Shown: positions 53,278 to 62,495 of the stretch, one piece after another
Numbering within the stretch: the stretch's first letter is position 1
Layout of the letters: each line of letters opens with the position of its first letter
Assembly (NCBI RefSeq): GCF_000698595.1
Contig: NZ_JFHC01000003.1
Location: 62,001 to 126,000 of the forward strand
From: Caballeronia glathei
GTDB taxonomy: Bacteria; Pseudomonadota; Gammaproteobacteria; Burkholderiales; Burkholderiaceae
Length of the DNA stretch: 64,000 bases
Reading direction: 5' to 3'
Translations under genes and position numbers: made by a program
Notes under the pieces: generated by a model
The model's input: only the letters and a program-made list of their open reading frames with translations
Told to the model about the DNA's origin: nothing
Database searches by the model: none

Positions 53278-54843
53278 TCACGCGAAGCCGTAGCGGCCCT
53301 CGTCGTCGCGTGCGATGGGGCGTCGTGCCGTTGTGTCTTCCAGCCAGCGCACGATCTCGCGGCCGTCGCGCGTACCGGTTGCCGCCATCAGATCGACGAA
53401 GCGCTTCGGCCCGTCTTCGAGCGCGGCTTCGAGCGTTTCGAAGCGCGGGCCCGCATAGTGCGGCGGCGTCGGCACGCGATGCTCGAGCTGACGCTCCTCG
53501 CCGGGCTTGAGCAGCGGCAGCGTGAGGTCGAAGCCGGCCTTCGCCGTGTGCGCCGCGCCGCCGAGCGACGGGTCGAGCGGCATCGCGCGCATCCCTGCTT
53601 GCACCATCAGGTCGCGGTCGGCCTGAAAGCGTGTGGCGAGCGCCCATTCCATCTGTTCGTCGGAAAAGATGTCGATGTCCGGGTCCACCACGAATACGTG
53701 CTTCACGTTGGCGAGCGACGCAAAGACCGCGGTGATCGCGTTGCGTGCTTCGCCGGGCACACGCTGCTGCATCGCGACACGCACGTTGAACATGCCGCCC
53801 GTCGCCGGGCTGCAATAGACGGCGCTCACTTCGCGCACGGCGGTTTCGAGCGCGCGCCATACCGTTACCTCGGTGCGCAGCGCCGCGAGTTGGGCCGTGT
53901 CCGTGCGGGCCATCGAACGGCCGCCGATCGTGCAGGTCTGGAAGACGGCGTCGCGGCGGTGCGTGATCGCCGTCAAGTGAAACACCGGGTTGGTCTTGAT
54001 GCCGCCGTAGTAGCCGAGGAACTCGCCATAGGGTCCTTCGGGTTCGGCGTGGCCGCGTTCGTCGAGATAGCCTTCGAGGATGAACTCGGCGTCGGCGGGC
54101 ACGAGCAGGTCGCTGGTCACGCATTTCACCACGCCCATCGGCGCGCCGCGCAGCGCCGCGACGAGTTCGAGTTCGTCGGCCGGAATGCGCATCGTCGCGC
54201 CGACATGATCGACCGGATGCGTGCCGACCGCGAACGCGATCGGCAGACGCTCGCCGCGCTTCGCGTAGGCGATGCTGATGGCGCGCAGGTCCGACGGCGC
54301 GACGAGATCGATGCCGGCGGTGCGGCGGCCGCGCAGCATCAGGCGCCGCACGCCGACGTTGGTCCAGCCGGTTTGCGGATCGACGGCGAAATCGATCGAC
54401 GCGGAGATGTAGGGCGCGCCGTCGAGATCGTGCTGCAGATGAACGGGCAGCGTGGTGAAGTCGCAGGCGTCGCCCGTCACGACGACCTGCTGCACCGGCG
54501 CCTCCTCGCGCGTCACCTCCACGAGCCTGCCTCGCGTGCGCAGCCGTTCGCGCACCACGTCGAGCAGCTTGTCGGGTGTCGTGCCGAATGCGTTCGCGAG
54601 CCGCGAGCGGCTGCCCGTGACGTTGCCCGCGAGCGACGTCGCGCCGCCCGAGGGCCGCGCGAACCAGACGGCGCGCCGGTTGCCTTCCATGAGGCCGGCG
54701 ATGTCGCCGAGGTCGACCGGTTGGTCATGGCGTTCGAGTTCGCTTTCGTCGAGCGACTCGAGAAAGCGGCGCAGGCGGAACTGCTCCAGATCGGGCGCGG
54801 CGGCGCCGCGTGCGGTGCCCGGAATCTCAGCTTGGCGTTTCAA
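53278..54843 (-). CDS. UbiD-family (prenylated FMN) decarboxylase
   Basis: 521 residues from a TTG at 54843 with AAAGGAAG 5 bases upstream. The UbiD fold is clear: FARPSGGATSLAGNVTGSRS, SIDFAVDPQTGWTNVGVRRL, then PADAEFILEGYLDERGHAEP and EGPYGEFLGYYGGIKTNPVF, which includes the active-site glutamate and arginine region. Enzymes of this type remove or add CO2 on aromatic or unsaturated acids and need prenyl-FMN made by UbiX, not encoded in the window. In this operon it may decarboxylate a hydroxylated aromatic acid or an acyl product. Confidence 0.92.
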   Translation of the reverse strand: MKRQAEIPGTARGAAAPDLEQFRLRRFLESLDESELERHDQPVDLGDIAGLMEGNRRAVWFARPSGGATSLAGNVTGSRSRLANAFGTTPDKLLDVVRERLRTRGRLVEVTREEAPVQQVVVTGDACDFTTLPVHLQHDLDGAPYISASIDFAVDPQTGWTNVGVRRLMLRGRRTAGIDLVAPSDLRAISIAYAKRGERLPIAFAVGTHPVDHVGATMRIPADELELVAALRGAPMGVVKCVTSDLLVPADAEFILEGYLDERGHAEPEGPYGEFLGYYGGIKTNPVFHLTAITHRRDAVFQTCTIGGRSMARTDTAQLAALRTEVTVWRALETAVREVSAVYCSPATGGMFNVRVAMQQRVPGEARNAITAVFASLANVKHVFVVDPDIDIFSDEQMEWALATRFQADRDLMVQAGMRAMPLDPSLGGAAHTAKAGFDLTLPLLKPGEERQLEHRVPTPPHYAGPRFETLEAALEDGPKRFVDLMAATGTRDGREIVRWLEDTTARRPIARDDEGRYGFA

Positions 54844-54883
54844 TGTGTCTTCCTTTGATCGGTTCGATAAGGCCGGGGCGCGT

Positions 54884-55609
54884 TCAGAAGCGGGCCGACA
54901 GCGCCGTCGCCGCGAGGTGCGCCGCGAAGCCGCTCGCGCCCGCAGCGGGCATTTCGGGCGCGAGGTGGAGGAACTGCTTCACCGCGCGCAGCGTGACGGC
55001 GCTGCACGTGAGCATGGTGGCGGCGAGGCCGTCGGCTTGCGCATCGAGTTCGGCGGCCGGCACGACACGGCTGATGAGGCCCGCCTGCAACGCCTCGCTC
55101 GCGTTCAGCGTCGCGCGGCTGAGCACCATGTGCGCGACGGTCTTGACCGGCACGCGGCCGATGAGCGCGGACATCACGAGCGTCGGCGGAATGTCGCGCT
55201 CCATCTCGGGGATCTGGAAGACGGCGTCGTCGGCGGCGAGCGCGAGATCGCATACGCCTGCAAGCGCACAGCCCACGCCGATCGCGCGGCCGCGCACCAC
55301 CGCCATGACCGGCACCGGCACGGCCTTGAGCGCGTCGTAGAGCGCGAGCGGCGGCGCGGCGACCACGCGGCGCAGCGTTTCAGCGGACGGCTTCGCATCG
55401 GGCGGCGGCATAGGCGACTCGCGGCCGGTGCAGAAATCCGCGCTGCTGCTCGTGATGCGAACGAGCTTGACGGTATCGTCAAGATTCGAGACGGCGCCGA
55501 TGATCGCCGCGCTCATCGCGGCGTTGATGCGGTTGCCGTGGTCCGGGCGATCGAGCACGATATCGAGCGTGTCGCCGTTGCGTTCGATTGCAACCGGTTC
55601 AGTTGACAT
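54884..55609 (-). CDS. Enoyl-CoA hydratase/isomerase family protein
   Basis: 241 residues. Crotonase fold marks are LDRPDHGNRINAAMSAAI (oxyanion strand), VRGRAIGVGCALAGVCDLAL and MERDIPPTLVMSALIGR. The usual catalytic glutamates of true hydratases (at about 144 and 164) are not clearly conserved. Its start overlaps the end of the large molybdenum subunit gene by 11 bases, and it ends 40 bases before the UbiD-like gene. It may act on a CoA-bound ring-cleavage product. Other crotonase reactions are possible. Confidence 0.87.
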   Translation of the reverse strand: MSTEPVAIERNGDTLDIVLDRPDHGNRINAAMSAAIIGAVSNLDDTVKLVRITSSSADFCTGRESPMPPPDAKPSAETLRRVVAAPPLALYDALKAVPVPVMAVVRGRAIGVGCALAGVCDLALAADDAVFQIPEMERDIPPTLVMSALIGRVPVKTVAHMVLSRATLNASEALQAGLISRVVPAAELDAQADGLAATMLTCSAVTLRAVKQFLHLAPEMPAAGASGFAAHLAATALSARF

Positions 55610-57950
55610 GGTCGTGTTCCTCTTTGCGGTGAATGAATTCCCACACCACTTTAGGCGTGGCGGGCATCGCGAGTTCTTCCGTGCCGATCTCGCGCAGCGC
55701 GTCGGCGAGCGCGTTGAAGATGGTCGCGGTGGCGGGCGTGATGCCGCTCTCGCCGCCGCCCTTCACGCGCAGCGGATTGCCGAGGGTCGGGTCCTCGGTC
55801 AGCTCCACGCGCAGCGGCGGCACGCTTCCCGCGCGCGGCATGCCGTAGTCCATGTAGGAGCCGGTCAGCACCTGGCCGCTTTCACGGTCGAGATAGCAGC
55901 CTTCCGACAGCGCCTGGCCGATGCCCTGCGCAAGCCCGCCGTGCACCTGGCCTTCGACGATCAGCGGATTGATCGGCTGGCCCACGTCGTCCACCGAGGT
56001 GTAGTTGAGGAGCGCCACGCTGCCCGTGTCCGGGTCCACTTCGAGTTCGCAGACGGCGGCGCCCGTGGGATGCGCGGGCACGCGGCCGTTGAATTCGGCG
56101 TCGGCGTAGAGCTTGCGCGTGGCGGGCTCGCCGGGAAGACCATCGGATTGAACGAGGCGGGCGAGTTCGAAGAGACCGGTTGCCTGCCGCGAGTGCCGCG
56201 CGACGAATTTCCCGTCGGCGAAATCGACATGCTCGGGCTCACACCCGGCGAGGGATGCGGCGATTCGCCTGCCCTGCGCGACGATCCGTGCCGAGGCCTC
56301 GACAAGCAGCATGCCGCCGAGTCGCATCGTGCGGTCCGAGTGACTGCCGCCGCCGACGCTCACGAACGCGGTGTCGCCGGTGCGCAGCCGCACCGCGGAC
56401 ATCGGCACGCCGAGATGCTCGGCGATCACTTGCGCGAAGGTGGTTTCATGCCCCTGTCCGGTCGATTGCGTACCCGACACGATATCGATCACCCCTTCGG
56501 GCAGCACCGTGATCTCGATGCGTTCGCGCGGCGCGCCCACCGGCGACTCGATGTAGTTCGCAAGCCCGATGCCACGCAGCCGCCCCGCCGCCCGCGAGGC
56601 AGCGCGGCGCGTCTCGAAGCTGTCCCATTCGGCGAGCGTGAGCGCGCGCTCCATGTTGCGCAGGAACTCGCCGCTGTCGTAGGTGAGGCCCATCGGGCTT
56701 CGATACGGCAGCTTGTCATGCGCGACGAGATTGCGGCGGCGGATCTCCGCGCGGTCGATGCCGAGCTCGCCGGCCGCGAGATCGAGCACGCGTTCGATCG
56801 CATGCGTGGCCTCGGGGCGTCCGGCGCCGCGATACGGCGCGGTGGGCACGGTGTTGGTCAGCACGGCGCTCACGTGCACGGCGGCAACCGGCACGTCGTA
56901 CACGGTCGTCATGATGCGCGTGCCGTTCGACATCGGGACATACGACACCGTATGCGCGCCGACGTTGCCGATCCATTCGTTGTCGATGGCGAGAATGCGT
57001 CCGTCCTTCGAAAAGCCGATCGCACAGCGGATGATCTGGTCGCGTCCCTGATAGTCGGAGAGGAAGGCTTCGCTGCGATCGCTCGTCCATTTGACCGGAC
57101 GGCCCACGTGACGCGCAGCCCATACGACCGCAAGCTGCTCGACGTACACGAACGAACGCGGCCCGAAGCCGCCGCCCGTATCGGGGCATACCACGCGCAG
57201 CCGAGCGGGCGGCACCTTGAGCGCCGCGGCGATGCAGAGCTTCTGGCGCACTGCGCCCTGGCTGCCGGAGATCAGCGTGTACGTGTCCGACGCGGCGTCA
57301 TGACAGCCGATCGCGCTGCGCGGCTCCATCTGGCAATTGACGATGCGGCTGTTGTGAAACTCGCGCCGCACGACGAGATGGGCGCCGGCAAGGATGGCGC
57401 AAGCCTTGTCGCGCTCACCGATCTGGGTCTGGAAGCACAGGTTGCCGGGTGCGCCGTCCCACAGTTGCGGCGCGCTGTCGTGCATGGCGTCGGCGCCGTG
57501 CACGACAGCGTCGAGCACGTCGTAGTCGACGTCGATCAGCTCCGTGGCGTTGCGTGCTTCGAGCGGCGTGCTCGCGATCACCATCGCGATCGCCTCGCCG
57601 ACATAGCGCACCTTGTCGATGGGCAGCGGAATGTGCCGCTGATTGAAGATCGAGCCGGTGGTCGAAGTGAGGAACGCGGGCTGCGACGAGATGACCGCGT
57701 CGGCTGGATTGGGCACGTGATCGACGCCCTGGAACCCCGCATCGAGATAGTCCTGGCCGAGCAGCACGGCGATCACGCCGGGCGCTTCGGCGGCGGCCGT
57801 GATGTCGATCGAGCGCAGGCGCGCGTGCGCGTGCGGCGAGCGCAGGAATGCGGCGTGAGTCTGGCCTTCGATGTTGATGTCGTCGGTATAGTTGCCGTTG
57901 CCCGTGACGAAGCGCGCATCTTCCACGCGCGGAATGGGTTTGCCGATCAT
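55599..57950 (-). CDS. Molybdenum hydroxylase large subunit, CoxL form II type
   Basis: 783 residues. The order of motifs is that of aldehyde-oxidase/CO-dehydrogenase-like large subunits: PRVEDARFVTGNGNYTDDIN, FLRSPHAHARLRSID, GGGFGPRSFVYVEQLAVVWA (substrate channel), PYRGAGRPEATHAIERVLDL, the Mo-cofactor site STGQGHETTFAQVIAEHLGV, and the catalytic glutamate in GGGESGITPAT. The PYRGAGRP loop is that of form II, which lacks the selanyl-cysteine loop of true CO dehydrogenase. It hydroxylates a carbon of an aromatic or heterocyclic acid using water. It overlaps the 2Fe-2S gene by 4 bases. Confidence 0.92.
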   Translation of the reverse strand: MIGKPIPRVEDARFVTGNGNYTDDINIEGQTHAAFLRSPHAHARLRSIDITAAAEAPGVIAVLLGQDYLDAGFQGVDHVPNPADAVISSQPAFLTSTTGSIFNQRHIPLPIDKVRYVGEAIAMVIASTPLEARNATELIDVDYDVLDAVVHGADAMHDSAPQLWDGAPGNLCFQTQIGERDKACAILAGAHLVVRREFHNSRIVNCQMEPRSAIGCHDAASDTYTLISGSQGAVRQKLCIAAALKVPPARLRVVCPDTGGGFGPRSFVYVEQLAVVWAARHVGRPVKWTSDRSEAFLSDYQGRDQIIRCAIGFSKDGRILAIDNEWIGNVGAHTVSYVPMSNGTRIMTTVYDVPVAAVHVSAVLTNTVPTAPYRGAGRPEATHAIERVLDLAAGELGIDRAEIRRRNLVAHDKLPYRSPMGLTYDSGEFLRNMERALTLAEWDSFETRRAASRAAGRLRGIGLANYIESPVGAPRERIEITVLPEGVIDIVSGTQSTGQGHETTFAQVIAEHLGVPMSAVRLRTGDTAFVSVGGGSHSDRTMRLGGMLLVEASARIVAQGRRIAASLAGCEPEHVDFADGKFVARHSRQATGLFELARLVQSDGLPGEPATRKLYADAEFNGRVPAHPTGAAVCELEVDPDTGSVALLNYTSVDDVGQPINPLIVEGQVHGGLAQGIGQALSEGCYLDRESGQVLTGSYMDYGMPRAGSVPPLRVELTEDPTLGNPLRVKGGGESGITPATATIFNALADALREIGTEELAMPATPKVVWEFIHRKEEHDHVN

Positions 57951-58465
57951 GTGCGCTCGCTCCCTGCGCCTGCTTCACTTGCGGCACATGCCTCGGGATA
58001 CATCTCCCGTGCCGCGTGCCGCACCGCCTCGATGATGTTCACGTACCCCGTGCAGCGGCAGATGTTGCCTTCGAGCGCATGGCAGATGCTGGCGTCGTCG
58101 AGCGCCGGCGGCTTGCGCAAGTAGTGGTCCACCGCCATGATCATGCCCGGCGTGCAAAAGCCGCATTGAAGGCCGTGGCACTGGACGAACGCCTGCTGCA
58201 CCGGATGCATCGGCTGGTCCGCGGTCGCGGCGAGCCCTTCCACCGTCACCACCGTGCCGCCGCTCGCCTGTGCGGCGAGGATCGTGCACGACTTGACCGC
58301 GACCCCATCGAGATTGACCGTGCATGCGCCGCACTGGCTCGTGTCGCAGCCGACATGCGTGCCGGTGAGCCGCAGCGTCTGGCGCAAGAACTCCACGAGC
58401 AATGTATGGTCGGGCACCGCATGCCGGACGTCGGTGCCGTTCACCTGCAATTGAACTTCGATCAT
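57947..58465 (-). CDS. Molybdenum hydroxylase 2Fe-2S subunit (CoxS type)
   Basis: 172 residues. The first cluster ligands are CDTSQCGACTVNLDG (with the earlier Cys at about 43) and the second set is CGFCTPGM plus CRCTGY. It is the electron relay between the large subunit and the FAD subunit of the CoxLMS-type complex. The start has weak ribosome-site support. It overlaps the large subunit gene by ATGA and lies 47 bases after the CoxG-like gene. Confidence 0.93.
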   Translation of the reverse strand: MIEVQLQVNGTDVRHAVPDHTLLVEFLRQTLRLTGTHVGCDTSQCGACTVNLDGVAVKSCTILAAQASGGTVVTVEGLAATADQPMHPVQQAFVQCHGLQCGFCTPGMIMAVDHYLRKPPALDDASICHALEGNICRCTGYVNIIEAVRHAAREMYPEACAASEAGAGSERT

Positions 58466-58512
58466 GATCTACCTGTTTCCCTGACTCGGCGGCCTTGCGG
58501 CGCGCCGCGTGT

Positions 58513-58965
58513 TCATCTGGCGACCGCTTCGCTGACGTTCGCGTTGAAGCGCTTGAAGAATTCGGCGGCGAGCTTGTTGGCAACCGATGTCACGAGCCGC
58601 GAGCCGATTTGCGCGAGCTTGCCGCCCACCTGCGCCTCGGCGATGTACGTGAGCAGCGTGCCTTCTTCGGCGTCGGCGAGCGTGACGGTCGCCGTCATCT
58701 TGCCGAATCCGGCGATGCCGCCTTCGCCCTGTCCCGCGATCCTGTAGCCTTCGCCTTCGATGCGCTCGGAAAGCACGAGGCTGCCCTTGAAGCGCGCCTT
58801 CACGGGCCCGACCGATGCGACCACGACCGCGGTGAATTCATCGTCGCTGACGGGCGTGAAGGCTTCGCATCCGGGCACGCACGCCTGAAGCACGGCGGCC
58901 TCGTTCAAGCCCTTCCATACGACTTCGCGCGATGCCGCGATGATCTGCGATCCGGTAAATTCCAT
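58513..58965 (-). CDS. CoxG-like SRPBCC family protein
   Basis: 150 residues with the helix-grip fold of CoxG: MEFTGSQIIAASREVVWKGL, LQACVPGCEAFTPVSD, then GEGGIAGFGKMTATVTLADA. CoxG proteins accompany CO-dehydrogenase-like operons and help maturation or attach the enzyme to the membrane. Here it lies between the FAD and 2Fe-2S subunit genes, as in Cox-type clusters. It ends with a helical tail (ANKLAAEFFKRF). Confidence 0.92.
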   Translation of the reverse strand: MEFTGSQIIAASREVVWKGLNEAAVLQACVPGCEAFTPVSDDEFTAVVVASVGPVKARFKGSLVLSERIEGEGYRIAGQGEGGIAGFGKMTATVTLADAEEGTLLTYIAEAQVGGKLAQIGSRLVTSVANKLAAEFFKRFNANVSEAVAR

Positions 58966-58986
58966 GTTCTTCTCCTGGCGGTTCGA

Positions 58987-59796
58987 TCAGTGGTGCCGCT
59001 GCTGCAAGAGCGCATTCAGCGCGCGACGTGTGTAGGTCTTGATGAGATGCGCGCGGTATGCAGCCGACGCGTTCGCGTCGTCGGGGAGCGTCGACGGATC
59101 GACCTCGATCGCATCGAGCGCTGCCTCCGAGCAATCGCGCCCGAGCGCGGCTTCGGCGTCGAGCCAGCGGAACACGGAGGCGCCCGCGCCGGTCACGGCT
59201 ACCCGGACGCCCGCGTCGAACTGCGCGATGAACACGCCCACCACCGCGTATCCCGATGCGGGGTGGCGATATTTCGCATAGGCCGCGCGCCGCGGAACGG
59301 GGAACTCGATCGCTACGATCAGCTCGCCCGGTTCGAGGGCGGTTTCGAAGGTGTCGATGAAGAAGTCGTCGGCGCTGATGCGGCGAGCCGGCGTCACCAC
59401 CGTGGCACCGAGCGCAAGGACGGCCGAGGGATAGTCGGCCGCCGGGTCGTCGTTCGCGACCGAGCCGCCAAGCGTGCCGCGGTTGCGTACCTGCGGGTCC
59501 GCGATGATCCCGGCGAGTTGCGAGAGCGCGGCAATGGCCGACGACACGACGGGCGAACCCGCGACCACCGCGTGCGTCGTGCTCGCGCCGATGCGCAGCG
59601 TGCCGCCCGCGAGCGCGACGCCCTTGAGTTCGTCCAGCCGCGTCAGGTCGATGAGATGCGTGGGCGCGGCAAGCCGCTGCTTGAGGGTCGGGATCAGCGT
59701 CATGCCGCCCGAGAGCGGGCGCGCTTCCTCGTGTTCAACGAGCAATGCGCTTGCCTCGGCGAGCGAGCGCGCCCGCACATAAGTTGTTTCGTACAT
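58987..59796 (-). CDS. Molybdenum hydroxylase FAD subunit (CoxM type)
   Basis: 269 residues from the ATG at 59796 with GCAGGAG 8 bases upstream. The FAD-binding domain is MYETTYVRARSLAEASALLV, ARPLSGGMTLIPTLKQ, and then IADPQVRNRGTLGGSVANDD, which is the canonical pyrophosphate and isoalloxazine region, followed by PAADYPSAVLALGAT. It accepts electrons from the 2Fe-2S subunit and passes them to an acceptor. Together with the two other subunit genes it makes a full three-subunit enzyme. Confidence 0.94.
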   Translation of the reverse strand: MYETTYVRARSLAEASALLVEHEEARPLSGGMTLIPTLKQRLAAPTHLIDLTRLDELKGVALAGGTLRIGASTTHAVVAGSPVVSSAIAALSQLAGIIADPQVRNRGTLGGSVANDDPAADYPSAVLALGATVVTPARRISADDFFIDTFETALEPGELIVAIEFPVPRRAAYAKYRHPASGYAVVGVFIAQFDAGVRVAVTGAGASVFRWLDAEAALGRDCSEAALDAIEVDPSTLPDDANASAAYRAHLIKTYTRRALNALLQQRHH

Positions 59797-59842
59797 GCCT
59801 GTCTCCTGCCGGCATCGACGCATCCGCGCGCCGATGCCGGTT

Positions 59843-60601
59843 CTATGCGTGCTTCAGATAGTTTTCCAGCGCCGTCGCGAGCGCGACGGGCACTTCATGC
59901 ATCGGGTAATGACCGGCGTTCGCCAGTATTTCCAGGTCCGCGTTCGGATACCACGCGAGCCATGTGCGCCGCGTCAGCTCCGCCGTGATCGCGGGATCGT
60001 GCTCGCCGACGAAGAGCTTCACCGGCACCGGATTGCCTGCCACGCTCGCGGAGAGATCGCCGGTCGCCCAGTGCGGCAGATAGGCGGCGAACGCGTCGCG
60101 CGAGGAGGTGCGCGCGGATTCCCGGGCGAGATGCGCGCACCAGGCCTTCGACAGCCGGTTGCCGGTCGAAAAACCGATGATCGCCGCGCGCGCGTCGAGA
60201 TCATCGATGGCGCTCGAGAATATGGCAAGCCGCTTGTCGTCCATGCGCGATCCGCACGCGGGCACCGCCGCGACGCCCGCCATCCGCTCGATACGCGCGG
60301 ACGCCGCGAGCAGCACGCGCTGCATCGCCATGCCGCCCATCGAATGGCCGACCAGGCTGAAGCGCTCCCAGCCGAGTTCGTCCGCGAGCGCGAGCACGTC
60401 GCGGGCGGCTTCGTCGAACGAATGTTCGCCTTCGCTTTCGATCGCGCGGCCGTAGCCGCGGTAGTCGAAGAATACGTAAGTAAAGGTGCCCGTGTCGAGG
60501 GCCGGAATCATCGCGGACCAGTCGGCGGAGCTGCCGAACCAGCCGCTCATTGCGATTACCTTACGCGGACCGTGTCCGACTTTCAGAAAGCTGTCGCGCA
60601 T
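59843..60601 (-). CDS. Alpha/beta hydrolase
   Basis: 252 residues from the ATG at 60601; an adjacent ATG at 60604 is too near the GGAG site. The nucleophile elbow is SLVGHSMGGMAMQ (Ser), with the oxyanion region SGWFGSSADWSAMIPAL, the acid in FVGEHDPAIT and the catalytic histidine in ILANAGHYPMHE. The gene overlaps the stop of the fumarylacetoacetase gene. It may hydrolyse an ester or a C-C bond of a ring-cleavage product. Confidence 0.9.
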   Translation of the reverse strand: MRDSFLKVGHGPRKVIAMSGWFGSSADWSAMIPALDTGTFTYVFFDYRGYGRAIESEGEHSFDEAARDVLALADELGWERFSLVGHSMGGMAMQRVLLAASARIERMAGVAAVPACGSRMDDKRLAIFSSAIDDLDARAAIIGFSTGNRLSKAWCAHLARESARTSSRDAFAAYLPHWATGDLSASVAGNPVPVKLFVGEHDPAITAELTRRTWLAWYPNADLEILANAGHYPMHEVPVALATALENYLKHA

Positions 60602-61947
60602 CATGCTCTCCGCAGGCCGTGAGTGCCGCCGGGCTTCACGGCGGGCGCGATGCGGCCGCGGCATTCGCCGAAGCCTATCGATACCGCCTCCGGTGCGCTC
60701 GCGCGAGCGCTGAGAATGATTTCGTCGCCGTCTTCGAGCGCGACGCGCGTTTCGCCGCCCGGCAGCGCGAGCGGATCACGGCCCGCGTTCGTCAGCTCCG
60801 TGAGGCATGCGCGCGAAAGGTCGTCGGCGCCGGAGATCGTTCCGCTGCCGAGCAGGTCGCCCGTGCGCAGATTGCAGCCGTTGCTCGTGTGGTGCGCGAT
60901 CATCTGCGCGAAGGTCCAGTACAGGTTGCTCAGATGCGTATGCGTGATCCGCACGGGCGCATCGCCGCGCTCGCGCAGCGAAGCGGTGCTCAGATGTGCG
61001 TCGAGCGCGATGCGAAGGCCGCCCGCCTTGCGATCCACGTCGCCGTGCAGATGCGGCAGCAACTCGGGATCGCCTTCGGCGCGTGCGGGCGCCGCCATGC
61101 GAAAGGGCGCGAGCGCCTCTTCGGTGATGATCCACGGCGACACGCTCGTGTGAAAGCTCTTGCCGAGAAACGGCCCGAGCACCTGCTCGAACCATTGAAT
61201 GCTCTTTGCCGACCAGTCGTTCAGCAGGCAGTAGCCGAACACGTGATCGAGCGCGCGCTCGACGGGGATCGGCTGCGTCAGGCCGTTGCCGCGTCCGATG
61301 AAGGCCGCGAGTTCCAGTTCGAAGTCGAGTGCCGGCGCCGGCCCGAACGCGACGTTGCCGCTCGCGTCGCGATACTGGCCGTGCGGGCGCACGACGTCGC
61401 CGCCGCTCACGCGGATCGACGACGCGCGCCCGTGATAGGCGATCGGCAGCGACTTGAACGCGGCCGGCAGCGGATCGGCGAGCCCCTTGAAGCGGCCGTG
61501 CCGCTCGGTGTGATGAAGCGACGTGAGGAAGTCGGTGTAGTCGCCGATCTCGCAGGCAAGCCGCATCGAGACATCCGACATGCGCGGCATGATGCCTGCC
61601 TCCAGTTCGCGCAGCCGACCCGCGCCGGGTGCGTCGCTCTTCAGCAGATCGGAGAGCGCGCGGCGAAGCGCGGAGATGACACGCGGTTCGAGCGCCATGA
61701 CTTCGTTGAGCGTGCTGCCGAGCGCGGCGTTGCATGCAACGGCGGCGTCGCCTTCCACGAGCCGCGCCTGCGCGAGCGCATGCAGGTCGACGATCTGTTC
61801 GCCGATCGCCACACCGGTGCGCACTTCCTCGCCGCGTTCGAACGCGCCGAACGGCAGGTTCTGAATCGGGAAGTGGCTGTCCGGCAGGTTCGCCGATTCG
61901 ACCCAGCTGCGGCGCGCCGGGTCATGTGTCGGATTCAGTTCGATCAT
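60601..61947 (-). CDS. Fumarylacetoacetase (FAH)-type hydrolase
   Basis: 448 residues, matching full-length fumarylacetoacetase. The N-terminal part is PTHDPARRSWVESANLPDSH and PFGAFERGEEVRTGVAIGEQ. The catalytic domain begins with CEIGDYTDFLTSLHHTERHG, has RPHGQYRD, GPAPALDFELELAAF (metal-binding acidic residues) and VFGYCLLNDWSAKSIQWFEQ, ending in LLGSGTISGA. FAH cleaves the C-C bond in fumarylacetoacetate or fumarylpyruvate. Here it probably serves the ring-cleavage product of the operon's own substrate, as no tyrosine-degradation genes are around. It overlaps the VOC gene by 4 bases. Confidence 0.92.
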   Translation of the reverse strand: MIELNPTHDPARRSWVESANLPDSHFPIQNLPFGAFERGEEVRTGVAIGEQIVDLHALAQARLVEGDAAVACNAALGSTLNEVMALEPRVISALRRALSDLLKSDAPGAGRLRELEAGIMPRMSDVSMRLACEIGDYTDFLTSLHHTERHGRFKGLADPLPAAFKSLPIAYHGRASSIRVSGGDVVRPHGQYRDASGNVAFGPAPALDFELELAAFIGRGNGLTQPIPVERALDHVFGYCLLNDWSAKSIQWFEQVLGPFLGKSFHTSVSPWIITEEALAPFRMAAPARAEGDPELLPHLHGDVDRKAGGLRIALDAHLSTASLRERGDAPVRITHTHLSNLYWTFAQMIAHHTSNGCNLRTGDLLGSGTISGADDLSRACLTELTNAGRDPLALPGGETRVALEDGDEIILSARASAPEAVSIGFGECRGRIAPAVKPGGTHGLRRA

Positions 61948-62468
61948 GCGCGGGCAGGCTCCGGAGTCGAGGTTTCCTTCGTCCACGCATCGAGTGTCGA
62001 GCGCGCGTTCGTTCTGTATCCGGCCAGCTGCTCTTCGGGCGCGGTCGGCACCGTCAGTTCGAGCCGGATGCCGTTCGGGTCGAAGAAATAGATCGACTGC
62101 ACGAAGTGGTGATCCGTCGTGCCGAGCACGTCGACGCCATGTTCGGCGAGGCGCCGCTTCATGTGTTCCAGTTCGTCGAGCGTCGCAAGACGAAGCGCGA
62201 TGTGGTTCACCCACGGCGGCGTATTGGGCGAGGGCAGGGCGGCGATATTGTCGCCGAGATCGAAGAACGCGATATTGGAGCCGTCCGCCATCTCGAAGAA
62301 CAGATGCACGTACGGACAATGCTCGCCCGTGCTCGGCACGCGGTCGAGACGGATGACATGCACGAGCGGCAGGCCGAGCAGGTCTTCGTAGAAATGGCGC
62401 GTCTCTTCGGCGTTGCGGCAGCGCCAGGCGAAGTGATGCAGGCCGAGAATGGGAGGAATGGCGGGCAT
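61944..62468 (-). CDS. VOC-superfamily protein, possible extradiol dioxygenase
   Basis: 174 residues with two beta-alpha-beta-beta-beta modules. Putative metal ligands are the His of LHHFAWRC at the N-terminus, the His of WVNHIALRLA in the second module and the Glu of IRLELTVPT, a 2-His-1-Glu set as in type I extradiol dioxygenases and glyoxalase I. Full-length extradiol dioxygenases are longer, so a small single-domain dioxygenase or an isomerase are both possible. It lies between the monooxygenase and FAH genes. Confidence 0.85.
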   Translation of the reverse strand: MPAIPPILGLHHFAWRCRNAEETRHFYEDLLGLPLVHVIRLDRVPSTGEHCPYVHLFFEMADGSNIAFFDLGDNIAALPSPNTPPWVNHIALRLATLDELEHMKRRLAEHGVDVLGTTDHHFVQSIYFFDPNGIRLELTVPTAPEEQLAGYRTNARSTLDAWTKETSTPEPARA

Positions 62469-62495
62469 GCGAGTCTCCTGAATGGTTGGATGCGG

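Noticed and set aside
55599..59796. Carbon monoxide dehydrogenase
   Set aside because: The large subunit has the PYRGAGRP form II loop instead of the catalytic cysteine loop of true CO dehydrogenase.
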